Shown here piece by piece: positions 34,477 through 43,567 of a DNA stretch of 64,000 nt. Source of the stretch: Mesonia sp. HuA40 (GTDB taxonomy: Bacteria > Bacteroidota > Bacteroidia > Flavobacteriales > Flavobacteriaceae); NCBI RefSeq assembly GCF_008017835.1, contig NZ_VRLT01000026.1, positions 124,001 through 188,000 of the forward strand. The letters are read 5' to 3'. Position numbers and translations under genes: made by a program. A model generated the notes under the pieces. That model did no database searches, was not told where the DNA came from, and worked only from the letters and a program-made list of their open reading frames with translations. Each line of letters starts with the position of its first letter. The first letter of the stretch is position 1.

Positions 34477-37047
34477 ATGATTTTGAGAGCCGTTACCGCA
34501 AAAATAATATTATTCTGCTTAGTCTTAAATTTTGTAAGCTGTAATCCTACAAAAAGAGTTAAAGAGGATGAGCGACTACTCACAGAAAATACTATTCTTG
34601 TAAACAACGAAAAGTCAAAAGACAATGAGCTATACAACCAGCTTTACCAAAAACCCAATAGCAAATTGCCGGTTTTGGGTATTCCGCTTAAGCTGCACAT
34701 TTATAACCTAGCAAAACCAAACCCCGATTCGAGTTATACCGCTTGGTTAAACAGAAAGCCAAACCGCAAAAAACGACTCGCTTCGATTTATTCACAAAAA
34801 CAAGTTGACCGCATTAAAAGAGGCTATTTATCTTTTCATAATACTTTAAAAGAATCGGGAGAACCTCCCAGTGTTTATGATGAAAACAAAAGTGTAAAAA
34901 GCAAAAATCGGTTAGAAGCTTATTTCTGGAACCGTGGTTGGTTTAATGCTGAAGCGGATTTTAAATCGGTAAACCATAAAAAAGACAGAACGCGTGTTAA
35001 ATATTGGGTAACCACCAATAAAGCTTATGTTCTTGACAGTATACAAAAGCAAATAAAGTCGCCGGTGGCAGATAGTTTGTATATGCTAAGCAAAAAAGAA
35101 AGTATTTTAAAAGCAGGACAACAGTTTAACACCGATAATTTTGAGGCAGAACGCGATAGAATCACTTTCTTCTTCAGAAATCGAGGCTTGTACCACTTTG
35201 AAAAAGAATTCATCAGTTTTGAAGCCGACACTTTAGATACCAACCATAAGGTAAAAACCGATATTATAATTTCTAACCGAGAAGTTACGCGCGAAGACAG
35301 CACCAAAACGGTACCTTATAAAATTCACCGCATTAGTCAGGTTAACATATTTCCCGATTATTCTTTTAAATCTGGCAATTTTGCACAAGACTCGGCACAA
35401 TACAAAGGCTATACTATTTACTCTTTTGGCAAGTTAAAATACAAGCCAAAAACTTTAGCCAATGCGGTTTTCATAAGGAAAGGAGATGTTTACAAAGACC
35501 TCGACCGCTCTTTAACCTACAGAAGGTTAAATGAGTTGGGGCAATTTAGATACCCCGACATCAAGTATCAACCCGACCCAAGAGACAGCACCGGCACGCA
35601 ACTTATTGCCAATGTTTTTTTAACCCCAAGACCTAAACTAGGAGTAGATTTTAACGTAGATGCCTCACGCAGTAACATTCAAGATTTTGGTATTGGTTTT
35701 GGTGGCTCCTTACTGATTAGAAATGTATTTGGTGGCGCAGAAAATCTAGAAATTGCAGCAAGAGGTAGTGTGGGTTCTTCAAAAGAAGCGGCTGATGCCA
35801 ATGATCGATTTTTTAATATTTCAGAAATTGGTAGCGATGCCAGCCTCACTTTTCCTAGTATTGCGTTTCCTTTAAATACCGAAAAAATAATTCCGAAAAA
35901 AATGTCACCGTTCACCACCTTACGCGTTGGGTTAAGCACACAAAAAAATATAGGACTAGACAAACAAAACGTTACAGGAAGTTTTTTCTACCGTTGGTAT
36001 CCCAATGAAACGCTGAGCCATAAGCTTAGTTTAATCGATTTACAATATGTTAAAAATTTAAACACCAGTAATTACTTTAACGTATACACCAACTCTTTCT
36101 CTCGGCTTAATGAAATTGCCCAAGACAATATTTCGCAAATCAATCCCGCTTATTTCAATAACAATTCATCTGGTTCTGGCTTACCCAATCTTATTATACC
36201 CGAAGGTGCTAATGGGTTTATTCGCGACCTAAGAAACAATCAAATTAATTTAACACGCGAACAAGAACAAATAGCCCGTGATATTATTGAAAGAAGGCAA
36301 AGATTAACCGAGGACAACTTGATTTTGGCCACCAATTTCTCGTACAATAAAAACACAAGAGAGGGTATTTACGATTGGGACTTTAGTCAGTTTCGCTTTA
36401 AACTAGAGACCGCAGGAAATTCGCTTGCATTACTAGGAAAAATGCTCAATTTAAAAAAAGACAGTCAGGGTAACTATGATTTATTTGGCGTACAATTTTC
36501 GCAATATATAAAACTAGAAACAGATTTTATCAAGCATTGGGATCTAGGCAAAGACAATATTATTGCGGCACGCATTATGGGTGGTATTGCCTTACCCTAT
36601 GGCAACGCCAGCAGTATACCTTTTGCAAGAAGTTTTTTTGCGGGAGGAACCAATGATAACCGCGGTTGGCAAGCCTACAGTTTAGGACCGGGTAGCTCTG
36701 GCGGAATTAACGAGTTTAATGAAGCCAATATGAAAATTGCTTTTAATTTAGAATACCGTTTTAATTTATTTGGCGATTTGCATAGTGCCGTTTTCACGGA
36801 TATCGGTAATATTTGGAATGTAGAAGATAATGTAAAAGATGAAGCTTCCCGCTTTACAAAGCTAAAAGACCTTACAGAACTCGCCGTGAGTACTGGGTTT
36901 GGTCTGCGGTATGATTTAGACTTTTTTGTCATCAGGCTTGACCTTGGTTTTAAAACCTACAATCCTGCCCAAACGAAACAAAAATGGTTTCAAGAATATA
37001 ATTTTGCCAATGTGGTTTACAATGTTGGTATTAATTATCCTTTCTAA
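34477..37047 (+). CDS. BamA/TamA-family outer membrane lipoprotein (TamL-like)
   Basis: Omp85-superfamily outer-membrane protein of 856 aa. The N-terminus is a lipoprotein signal (LNFVSCNPTK, lipid Cys22). About residues 30-390 hold POTRA-like repeats (LNRKPNRKKRLASIYSQKQVDRIKRGYLSFHNTLKESGEPPSVYDENK and further repeats). The C-terminal part is a 16-strand barrel beginning near FNVDASRSNIQDFGIGFGGSLLIRNVFGGAENLE, with the family's hallmark SFFAGGTNDNRGWQAYSLGPG (RGW-type loop) and a final YNFANVVYNVGINYPF (C-terminal aromatic). Bacteroidota TamL proteins are lipidated TamA relatives. Its partner TamB is not in the window. Confidence 0.9.
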   Translation: MILRAVTAKIILFCLVLNFVSCNPTKRVKEDERLLTENTILVNNEKSKDNELYNQLYQKPNSKLPVLGIPLKLHIYNLAKPNPDSSYTAWLNRKPNRKKRLASIYSQKQVDRIKRGYLSFHNTLKESGEPPSVYDENKSVKSKNRLEAYFWNRGWFNAEADFKSVNHKKDRTRVKYWVTTNKAYVLDSIQKQIKSPVADSLYMLSKKESILKAGQQFNTDNFEAERDRITFFFRNRGLYHFEKEFISFEADTLDTNHKVKTDIIISNREVTREDSTKTVPYKIHRISQVNIFPDYSFKSGNFAQDSAQYKGYTIYSFGKLKYKPKTLANAVFIRKGDVYKDLDRSLTYRRLNELGQFRYPDIKYQPDPRDSTGTQLIANVFLTPRPKLGVDFNVDASRSNIQDFGIGFGGSLLIRNVFGGAENLEIAARGSVGSSKEAADANDRFFNISEIGSDASLTFPSIAFPLNTEKIIPKKMSPFTTLRVGLSTQKNIGLDKQNVTGSFFYRWYPNETLSHKLSLIDLQYVKNLNTSNYFNVYTNSFSRLNEIAQDNISQINPAYFNNNSSGSGLPNLIIPEGANGFIRDLRNNQINLTREQEQIARDIIERRQRLTEDNLILATNFSYNKNTREGIYDWDFSQFRFKLETAGNSLALLGKMLNLKKDSQGNYDLFGVQFSQYIKLETDFIKHWDLGKDNIIAARIMGGIALPYGNASSIPFARSFFAGGTNDNRGWQAYSLGPGSSGGINEFNEANMKIAFNLEYRFNLFGDLHSAVFTDIGNIWNVEDNVKDEASRFTKLKDLTELAVSTGFGLRYDLDFFVIRLDLGFKTYNPAQTKQKWFQEYNFANVVYNVGINYPF

Positions 37048-37062
37048 GCCATTTTATTTTAT

Positions 37063-37070
37063 TAATTTTG
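37063..37070 (+). promoter_or_regulatory. -7 box (TAATTTTG) of fbaA
   Basis: TAnnTTTG match 26 nt before the ATG at 37097. Confidence 0.58.
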
Positions 37071-37096
37071 TCTCTTAAATTTATAAGATCAACTAT

Positions 37097-38170
37097 ATGA
37101 GTCATCAAATTAAACCCGGAGTTGCTACAGGTAAAGAGGTGCAAGCTATATTTAACCACGCAAAGAAACATGCCTATGCCCTACCGGCCGTGAATGTTGT
37201 AGGGTCAAACACCCTAAATACGGTTATGGAAACGGCTGCAGAGCTTAACGCGCCCGTTATCATACAGTTTTCAAATGGCGGAGCTTCTTTTAATGCAGGT
37301 AAAGGTCTTTCTAATGAAAACCAAAAAGCCGCAATTTTAGGAGGCGTAGCTGGTGCCAAACACGTTCACCAGTTGGCCGAAGCTTATGGCGCTACGGTTA
37401 TCCTACATACCGATCATTGTGCTAAAAAATTACTACCCTGGATAGACGGTTTGCTAGACGAGGGTGAAAAATTTTATAAAGAAACAGGCAAACCTCTTTA
37501 TAGTTCTCATATGATTGACCTGAGTGAAGAACCTCTTGAAGAAAACATTGCCATTTGCAAAGAATATTTGGCTCGCATGAGCAAGATGGGGATGACTTTA
37601 GAAATTGAGCTGGGTATTACTGGTGGCGAAGAAGATGGCGTTGATAATACAGATGTAGATGTATCTAAATTATACACACAGCCCAAAGAAGTAGCCTATG
37701 CTTTTGAAGAGCTTAGTAAAGTAAGCGATCAATTTACCATTGCTGCCGCATTTGGAAATGTGCACGGAGTTTATAAACCCGGTAACGTAAAGCTCACCCC
37801 TACCATCTTAAAAGATTCTCAAGAGTACATCAGCAAACATTATAATGTGCCCAACAACCATATTGATTTTGTATTTCACGGAGGCAGTGGCTCTAGCCTA
37901 GCCGAAATAAGAGAAGCTATAGGTTATGGGGTAATTAAGATGAATATAGACACCGATTTGCAATATGCCTTTACGGAAGGAGTAAGAGATTACATGAAAA
38001 ATAATGAAGCCTATGTAGCTTCGCAAATTGGAAATCCTGAAGGAGAAGATTTACCAAATAAAAAATATTACGACCCAAGAAAATGGTTAAGAGAAGGTGA
38101 AAGCACTTTTAAAACAAGATTAAAACAAGCTTTTGAAGACCTTAATAATATCAACACATTAAGCAAATAA
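37097..38170 (+). CDS. fbaA: Class II fructose-bisphosphate aldolase
   Basis: Zn-dependent aldolase interconverting fructose-1,6-bisphosphate with dihydroxyacetone phosphate and glyceraldehyde-3-phosphate. Motifs: the N-terminal YALPAVNVVGSNT, zinc-ligand segments VILHTDHCAKKLLPW and FTIAAAFGNVHGVYKPGN, the catalytic Asp in TDHC, and the phosphate-binding DFVFHGGSGSSLAEIREAI with KMNIDTDLQ. 357 aa matches the type A subgroup (the longer E. coli FbaA-like form). Single gene with its own -7 box; accD follows after 27 bp. Confidence 0.97.
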   Translation: MSHQIKPGVATGKEVQAIFNHAKKHAYALPAVNVVGSNTLNTVMETAAELNAPVIIQFSNGGASFNAGKGLSNENQKAAILGGVAGAKHVHQLAEAYGATVILHTDHCAKKLLPWIDGLLDEGEKFYKETGKPLYSSHMIDLSEEPLEENIAICKEYLARMSKMGMTLEIELGITGGEEDGVDNTDVDVSKLYTQPKEVAYAFEELSKVSDQFTIAAAFGNVHGVYKPGNVKLTPTILKDSQEYISKHYNVPNNHIDFVFHGGSGSSLAEIREAIGYGVIKMNIDTDLQYAFTEGVRDYMKNNEAYVASQIGNPEGEDLPNKKYYDPRKWLREGESTFKTRLKQAFEDLNNINTLSK

Positions 38171-38197
38171 AATTTGCCCAATTAATAAGTAAAAATT

Positions 38198-39055
38198 ATG
38201 GCTTGGTTTAAAAGAACAAAAAAGGGAATACAAACCGCTACCGAAGATAAAAAAGATGTACCCAAAGGCTTGTGGTACAAATCTCCAACTGGTAAAATTG
38301 TAGATGCCGAAGAGTTGGCTAGAAATTTTTACGTAAGCCCAGAAGATGGTTACCACGTAAGAATAGGAAGTAAAGAGTATTTTGAGATATTATTTGATGA
38401 CAATAAATTCAAAGAATTAGACGCAAATCTTACTTCTAAAGATCCATTAAAATTTGAGGATAAGAAAAAATACCCCGACAGAATTCAGGAAGCCCAGAAA
38501 AAAACCGGACTAAAAGATGCTATTCGAGTTGGAGTAGGTAAATCTAAAGGAAAAGATCTAGTAGTAGCTTGTATGGATTTTAGCTTTGTAGGCGGTTCTA
38601 TGGGTAGCGTTGTAGGAGAAAAAATAGCTCGAGCAGCAAAATATTCTCTAGATAACAGAATCCCATTAATGATTATATCAAAATCTGGAGGTGCGCGTAT
38701 GCAAGAAGCCGTACTATCTTTAATGCAATTGGCAAAAACCTCTGTAATGATCGCTCAACTCGCAGAAGAAAAGATACCCTATATCTCTCTGTGTACAGAC
38801 CCTACAACGGGTGGTACTACTGCCTCTTATGCGATGCTTGGCGATATTAATATTTCTGAACCCGGAGCGCTTATTGGATTTGCTGGACCTAGAGTGGTGA
38901 AAGATACCACTGGAAAAGATCTGCCAGATGATTTTCAAACCGCAGAATTTTTAAAAGAACATGGTTTCTTAGATTTTATTACTCACCGTAGAGATTTAAA
39001 AGATAAAGTAAATTTATACTTAGATTTAATTCAGAACCACCAAGTTCGCGCATAA
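38198..39055 (+). CDS. accD: Acetyl-CoA carboxylase carboxyltransferase beta subunit, no zinc ribbon
   Basis: Half of the carboxyltransferase that makes malonyl-CoA for fatty acid synthesis. The crotonase-fold core is complete: [82 protein letters not shown]. In E. coli AccD the N-terminus is a C4 zinc ribbon; here the same positions read [12 protein letters not shown] and [14 protein letters not shown], with no cysteine at all in the ribbon, although the surrounding framework is kept. 285 aa. I recall the same state in other flavobacterial AccD proteins. accA is not in the window. Confidence 0.95.
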   Translation: MAWFKRTKKGIQTATEDKKDVPKGLWYKSPTGKIVDAEELARNFYVSPEDGYHVRIGSKEYFEILFDDNKFKELDANLTSKDPLKFEDKKKYPDRIQEAQKKTGLKDAIRVGVGKSKGKDLVVACMDFSFVGGSMGSVVGEKIARAAKYSLDNRIPLMIISKSGGARMQEAVLSLMQLAKTSVMIAQLAEEKIPYISLCTDPTTGGTTASYAMLGDINISEPGALIGFAGPRVVKDTTGKDLPDDFQTAEFLKEHGFLDFITHRRDLKDKVNLYLDLIQNHQVRA

Positions 39056-39083
39056 AGAAGTTTAAAACACTTCAATCTATAAA

Positions 39084-39113
39084 AAACAGGCTGGCTTACA
39101 AGCTAGCTTGTTT
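39084..39113 (+). terminator. Terminator after accD
   Basis: 13-bp stem AACAGGCTGGCTT / AAGCTAGCTTGTT (two G-U pairs) with a 3-nt loop, followed by TTATTTT. The rest of the 208-bp gap to the HTH gene is AT-rich without other signals. Confidence 0.75.
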
Positions 39114-39263
39114 TATTTTGAATCTAAATCAAGCTGAAGCTGAGCTTAAAAAATAAATTAAGTCTGCCAAAATAGATTTTACATAATTTTAAATGCCTAT
39201 AGATAAAGTAGGCAAAGAGTATTACGTGAATGATGAATCCAAAAAGGTTTGACAACTATTACA

Positions 39264-39623
39264 TTATTTTGTTCTAAGCTGCATTATTTCTTCCCTTAAA
39301 AAAGCAATTTCTTTGTCTTTATCTTCAATTATTTTTTCATAAAGCACTTTAGTTGTAAAAAAATCTTCCATTACCTCCAAATTGAGATCCTCTTTTTCAT
39401 CAATTAGTGCAGCGGATTTTTGAGGAGGTTCTACTAGCAATCTGTGCATACTAACTTCTAAAACCGCAGCAATAGCTTTTAGGCGCTGGGTTGAGATGTT
39501 GATTAATTCTTTTTCTATTTTAGCATAATTACTTTGCGACATATGTAATTTAATGGCCATATATTCCTGAGAATAGCCTTTTATTTGTCTGAGTGCTCTA
39601 ATGCATTTCCCAATACCAGTCAT
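39264..39623 (-). CDS. XRE-type helix-turn-helix transcriptional regulator
   Basis: 119 aa. Residues 5-62 are a HTH_3 (Cro/C1) DNA-binding domain: IGKCIRALRQIKGYSQEYMAIKLHMSQSNYAKIEKELINISTQRLKAIAAVLEVSMHRLL. Residues 75-119 are acidic then helical with heptad-like hydrophobics (VLYEKIIEDKDKEIAFLREEIMQL), probably a coiled-coil dimerisation tail. A perfect 19-bp palindrome lies 8 nt upstream of its start (39631-39649), which fits self-regulation. Divergent from the small barrel-type gene at 39719. Target genes unknown beyond that suggestion. Confidence 0.88.
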   Translation of the reverse strand: MTGIGKCIRALRQIKGYSQEYMAIKLHMSQSNYAKIEKELINISTQRLKAIAAVLEVSMHRLLVEPPQKSAALIDEKEDLNLEVMEDFFTTKVLYEKIIEDKDKEIAFLREEIMQLRTK

Positions 39624-39630
39624 TTTACAA

Positions 39631-39649
39631 CTATTTTAGTCTAAAATAG
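39631..39649. promoter_or_regulatory. Palindromic operator candidate upstream of the HTH gene
   Basis: Perfect inverted repeat CTATTTTAG-T-CTAAAATAG (9-bp arms). A degenerate second site, ATTTAGATTAAAG at 39654-39666, lies 5 bp further out. Both sit between two divergent genes, and the spacing suits a dimeric HTH repressor. Confidence 0.65.
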
Positions 39650-39718
39650 AATAATTTAGATTAAAGTAAAAAGAATTTTAAGAATATCTTTACATCATTA
39701 TTCAATTAAAATTTTAAG

Positions 39719-40330
39719 ATGAAAAAAGCATACTTATTGTTCCTATTAACGATTTTTGTCACTTTCTCTTATGCTCAAGAAAAATCTTCAAACGATAAAA
39801 AAACAATTACAGAAATTATTTTTAATGAAGGTAATTTTTTAGAGGGAAACTATGAATACCTCAGTGTAAAAACAAGAAAAAACAATACCTTTAGTGGTTC
39901 AGGATTTCAGATTGCATACTCCAGAAAAGTATACAAAAGATTTCACTTAGGAGTATCTTGGGGTAAAATTTATGCCAAAACAGATGACAATTATGAGGAT
40001 TTGTTTTGGCTAGATAGCGAAACCGAAATTAAGAAATGGGAAATAGGTGTTGCCTATTTAATTATTAATCAAAAGAGATTTAAAGTTTTTGGTGAAGTAA
40101 ATTATTTAGGTATGTTTTATGACGGTTTGATAGAAAGTATAACAGATCTAGAAGGGAACGCTGATTATATAGTTACCGGCAAATCGTCAGATGAGACTTT
40201 TCAACTGCAGGTACAAGGAAATATTGCTTTGTATAAAGATTTGTTTCTTACGGCAAAAATAGGGTACGGGTTTGGTTATAACCAATACAAAAGTATTTCT
40301 TTAAAAACAGGCTTAGGGTATCAGTTTTAA
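39719..40330 (+). CDS. Putative outer-membrane beta-barrel protein
   Basis: 203 aa with a signal peptide (residues 1-20, ends FSYAQ). The mature part shows alternating strands typical of an eight-stranded barrel: SGFQIAYSRKVYKRFHLGVSWGKIYAKT, KKWEIGVAYLIINQKRFKVFGEVNYLGMFYDG, ETFQLQVQGNIALYKDLFLTAKIGYGFGYNQY, and a C-terminal ...TGLGYQF ending in Phe, as in outer-membrane proteins. No named family recognised. Divergent from the HTH gene and probably its neighbour in regulation; an imperfect -7 box (TATCTTTA) precedes it. Confidence 0.75.
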   Translation: MKKAYLLFLLTIFVTFSYAQEKSSNDKKTITEIIFNEGNFLEGNYEYLSVKTRKNNTFSGSGFQIAYSRKVYKRFHLGVSWGKIYAKTDDNYEDLFWLDSETEIKKWEIGVAYLIINQKRFKVFGEVNYLGMFYDGLIESITDLEGNADYIVTGKSSDETFQLQVQGNIALYKDLFLTAKIGYGFGYNQYKSISLKTGLGYQF

Positions 40331-40368
40331 GTCCAATCCTGGCAAAATAATTTATTAATCCTTTTAAA

Positions 40369-40400
40369 AAAGCCTCTAAGATTTAAATCTCAGAGGCTTT
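40369..40400. terminator. Bidirectional terminator, barrel gene / HMA gene
   Basis: Stem AAAGCCTCT / AGAGGCTTT with an inner palindrome AGATTTAAATCT, lying between two convergent genes. Confidence 0.8.
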
Positions 40401-40421
40401 AAATTTTAAATAAAGTTGTAC

Positions 40422-40787
40422 TTATTGATCTTTTTCCTTTTTATGATCGTCTTTAACAGCCTCATCGCGGTATCGGCAACAAGCGTGTACGCTATTATAC
40501 GCCTCGTCGCTCGCTTTTAAATCGTTTACATCATGACCCACGGCCAAAATATTTTGTTTCACCTCACCTAAATCTGCTTTCTTAGCATTATAAATCAGTT
40601 TTAACTCGTGGGTTTCAACATTCCAAATGGCGCTTTTAACCCCCTTAGTTTTGATACTTGCCTTTTCAATACGTTCTTTACACATACCGCAAACGCCATC
40701 TACAACAAGGCTTGTTCTGGCGTTTTTACTTTGGGCAAAGGCCATACTTACGGCAAAAAATAAAAGTAAACTTACTATTTTTTTCAT
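40422..40787 (-). CDS. Heavy-metal-associated (HMA) domain protein, exported
   Basis: 121 aa: signal peptide at residues 1-19 (ends MAFAQ), then an HMA ferredoxin-like domain whose metal loop reads GVCGMCKERIEKA (CxxC at about 33-36), ending near residue 95. The C-terminal tail has a second Cys pair, HACCRYRDEA, then a Lys/Asp-rich end. Such small proteins bind Cu+, Zn2+ or Hg2+. Third gene of a reverse-strand cassette after a TonB receptor and a HYC_CC_PP-type protein, so it may receive or buffer a metal in the periplasm. Which metal is not shown by the sequence. Confidence 0.88.
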   Translation of the reverse strand: MKKIVSLLLFFAVSMAFAQSKNARTSLVVDGVCGMCKERIEKASIKTKGVKSAIWNVETHELKLIYNAKKADLGEVKQNILAVGHDVNDLKASDEAYNSVHACCRYRDEAVKDDHKKEKDQ

Positions 40788-40807
40788 TTTAATTTTAGTT
40801 TTAATTA

Positions 40808-43045
40808 TTAGTTCAATTTATAACGAAGTCCCATATAATACATACTACCAAAGATAGGACCATATACAAAAGTAGTATCAAAATTAGAGCCAAACGGGTT
40901 ATCGGCTGCTAAAATAGGTCGGTTTTGCCTAACGTTAGTTATGTTTTCTCCTCCTAAATATACTTCAAACTTTGGCGAAAACACCCTCGTTACTTGGGCA
41001 TTTACCGTATTTACTTCTGGCGAAAATTCGGGTAATTGATAGGCTTGCGGATTAGAATCGGTTTGAGGAAAGCGTTGTTTCCCTAACCAATTATAAGTAA
41101 CATCAAACTTCCAAGTACTATTATTTTTAATAGGCGTTTCGTAAGATAGATTAGCAAAAAACCTATGTTGTGCCGTAAGAGGCTTCAATTTCTCACCACT
41201 TAAATACTTGGTTTTTATATCATAATATTTATAAGCCAAACGCGTATGTAAACCTTTTGCAATATTATAATTAGCTTCTACTTGAAAGCTGTTGGCATAG
41301 CTTTCATTCTTTAAATTATAAAACTGAATCTGCGTAGGCGATTCCCAATCGGCAACCAACTGATTTTCAAAATCTGTACGGTAAAAATCTACGATAATAT
41401 CTGCCTTATTGCCCCATAAATTAAATCCTTGTAAAAAAGAAACTCCATAATTCCAAGCAATCTCAGCATCTAAGCCGTAAGCCCCTTCTGAATTGGAAGG
41501 ATAGATTTTTATACTTCTAGCGGTAGCGAACAAATTTTGATTTTCTGCAAAAATATTGGCCAAACGCTTTCCTCTACCTATTGATGCTCTAAAAGCCGAT
41601 TTACCCCAAGGGGAATAACGTATATGCAATCTAGGAGTCAAGAAAAAGCCCATACGGTTATGCTGATCTGCCCGTAAGCCTAAAGTTAAATTTAGCTTTT
41701 CTAGGTTGTCAAAATTATACTCAAAGAAAGCGCCTACCGCATTATCTGTTCGCGTATAACTTTTGTTTTCTACAAATTCTTCGTAATCATCATAAGTAAA
41801 ACTAACACCCGTTTTTATTTTGTGCCTAGAATCACTAATTATACTATTATACATAAAATTAGTAAATATGCTATTCTGCGTTATATCATACCTACGCAAT
41901 CCAAAATACGACTCTTGGTTATGGTGACTAACCGAAAATTGCGCCCCCATATTCTGCCAAGGTAAATCTGGGTTAACATACCCGAATTTACTTGAGAAAT
42001 CATAACGTTGCGTTTTTATTTCGCTTCCCCAAACTTGGTTGCCTAGTTTATGTTGCTCTGGATCAAAATTTACTTGTCCCGCCTGTTTTTCATCGGTTAG
42101 TGCCCTAATATTAAAAAAGCCAACCAAGCCTTTTTCTGTGTCGGTATACTGCCAACGGTTCATCACATTAACTTGATGATATAAGGGCATATCTAAAAAA
42201 CCGTCATGATTTACATCGTGTTTTTCTTGGTGTATATTTCCGTGCACGTAAAGGCCGGTACTCCATTTTTTGCTTACCGGAGTGTTGAAATGAGAATTCA
42301 ACTCAAATCGTTGATTAGTGGCTCCATAAAGATTTAAGAAAAACCGATCATCTTTGGTGGGTTTCTGTAACTCAACATTTATTTGCCCTGCCATACTTTC
42401 ATAACCATTAACTACACTTCCTGCACCTTTAGTAATTTGAATACTCTCTACCCAAGTTCCAGGAGTAAAAGTGAGTCCATAGGCTTGTGAAGCCCCGCGC
42501 ACCGTAGGTATATTTTCTGTAGCAATAAGTATGTATGGGCTGGTTAATCCCAGCATTTTAATTTGGCGAGTACCCGAGATAGCATCGGCAAAATTGACAT
42601 CTATAGAGGGATTTGTCTCAAAACTCTCAGACAAATTACAGCAAGCAGCCTTCAATAATTCATCGCTGCTTACATTAATTACATTTTGAGCATCTAAAAA
42701 CGATCTAGAAGTTGCTTGTTTTTTAGAAACAATCTTAATTTCATCTAAATTGCTTTTAGGTGCAAGCTCTATTTTTAAAGGAATTTTAGCATCCCTAACC
42801 GCAACGGTATCGGTTGTAAAACCAATATAACTCACCACCAATTGTTGAGATTCACTTTTATAAGGTAAGTCAAATTTTCCGTCAAAGTCTGTAACGGTTC
42901 CTACTTGGGTGCCTAGCCAATACACATTAGCGCCGGGCAAAGGCATATTTTTTTCTCCGCGCTCATAAACAACGCCGCTTATTTTTTCTTGTGCACCCGC
43001 ACAAATACCTAAAAATAGCATAAAAAGGCAGAATATTCTTTTCAT
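40808..43045 (-). CDS. TonB-dependent outer membrane receptor
   Basis: 745 aa. Signal peptide at residues 1-18. Residues 19-105 form a CarboxypepD_reg-like domain (SGVVYERGEKNMPLPGANVYWLGTQVGTVTDFDGKF). The plug follows at about 120-220, containing an unusual Cys pair AACCNLSESFETNPSIDVNF and SGTRQIKMLGL. The barrel runs to the end, and GMRYKLN-like strands close it. The Cys pair fits a family of receptors that accompany HMA and HYC_CC_PP proteins. Flanked 20 bp downstream by the HMA gene and 96 bp upstream by the HYC_CC_PP gene. Probable role: import of a metal or metal complex, copper being the usual guess; not demonstrated. Confidence 0.9.
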   Translation of the reverse strand: MKRIFCLFMLFLGICAGAQEKISGVVYERGEKNMPLPGANVYWLGTQVGTVTDFDGKFDLPYKSESQQLVVSYIGFTTDTVAVRDAKIPLKIELAPKSNLDEIKIVSKKQATSRSFLDAQNVINVSSDELLKAACCNLSESFETNPSIDVNFADAISGTRQIKMLGLTSPYILIATENIPTVRGASQAYGLTFTPGTWVESIQITKGAGSVVNGYESMAGQINVELQKPTKDDRFFLNLYGATNQRFELNSHFNTPVSKKWSTGLYVHGNIHQEKHDVNHDGFLDMPLYHQVNVMNRWQYTDTEKGLVGFFNIRALTDEKQAGQVNFDPEQHKLGNQVWGSEIKTQRYDFSSKFGYVNPDLPWQNMGAQFSVSHHNQESYFGLRRYDITQNSIFTNFMYNSIISDSRHKIKTGVSFTYDDYEEFVENKSYTRTDNAVGAFFEYNFDNLEKLNLTLGLRADQHNRMGFFLTPRLHIRYSPWGKSAFRASIGRGKRLANIFAENQNLFATARSIKIYPSNSEGAYGLDAEIAWNYGVSFLQGFNLWGNKADIIVDFYRTDFENQLVADWESPTQIQFYNLKNESYANSFQVEANYNIAKGLHTRLAYKYYDIKTKYLSGEKLKPLTAQHRFFANLSYETPIKNNSTWKFDVTYNWLGKQRFPQTDSNPQAYQLPEFSPEVNTVNAQVTRVFSPKFEVYLGGENITNVRQNRPILAADNPFGSNFDTTFVYGPIFGSMYYMGLRYKLN

Positions 43046-43141
43046 TGTAATTACTTTTAATTTTTAATTGATGTTCGGTAAAAAACATAAAAACTGCCTA
43101 CTATAAAATTTACTAGGGCAGTCTAATTAAAAAATAAAAGT

Positions 43142-43555
43142 CTAAATGAGCCATTGCTCATTACGCAAATAAAGCGGAGTATTACAGAATGGAGGTGCCT
43201 TGCTCCAAATTAATAAATGGAGTCTTTTCTCCTGTATTAAGCTTAAAGCGGAATTGATAGAAGTAAAAGATAAAATAGATGCTTTTGGCACTTGAATATC
43301 CCAATCTGATTGATCTTGCTTAAGTTGCTTTTGACCAGAAAAAACTTCGATAGAATCTTGGCAACAAGAATTTTCAAAATTAATTTGCTCTTCTGGGTCT
43401 GGCTCTGGACAGCAAGATTGAGTATCTAATCTAAAACTAAAATCAACTAATATCTCTGCACAAAATTGCTTTTCTACTGCAAAAGAAGTGGTAGACAGCA
43501 GTAGTACAAAAGCTATAAAAAAAGCTTGAAATTTTATGACAGCATTTTTAAACAT
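43142..43555 (-). CDS. HYC_CC_PP family protein, exported
   Basis: 137 aa, signal peptide at residues 1-26 (ends TTSFAVEK). Family pattern: a His/Gln-x-Cys near the mature N-terminus (here KQFC, with Gln-Phe instead of His-Tyr), two Cys pairs (SCCPEPD, SCCQDS), and a C-terminal PP segment (APPFCNTPLYL). Cysteine content suggests metal or disulfide chemistry in the periplasm. First gene of a three-gene cassette with the TonB receptor and the HMA protein. Function not known to me; the metal link is from its neighbours. Confidence 0.82.
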   Translation of the reverse strand: MFKNAVIKFQAFFIAFVLLLSTTSFAVEKQFCAEILVDFSFRLDTQSCCPEPDPEEQINFENSCCQDSIEVFSGQKQLKQDQSDWDIQVPKASILSFTSINSALSLIQEKRLHLLIWSKAPPFCNTPLYLRNEQWLI

Positions 43556-43559
43556 ACCA

Positions 43560-43567
43560 CAAAGCTA
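43560..43567 (-). promoter_or_regulatory. -7 box (TAGCTTTG) of the metal cassette
   Basis: TAnnTTTG match ending exactly 4 nt before the ATG at 43555; a leaderless transcript is likely because no other Met exists in the first 30 codons. Confidence 0.55.
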
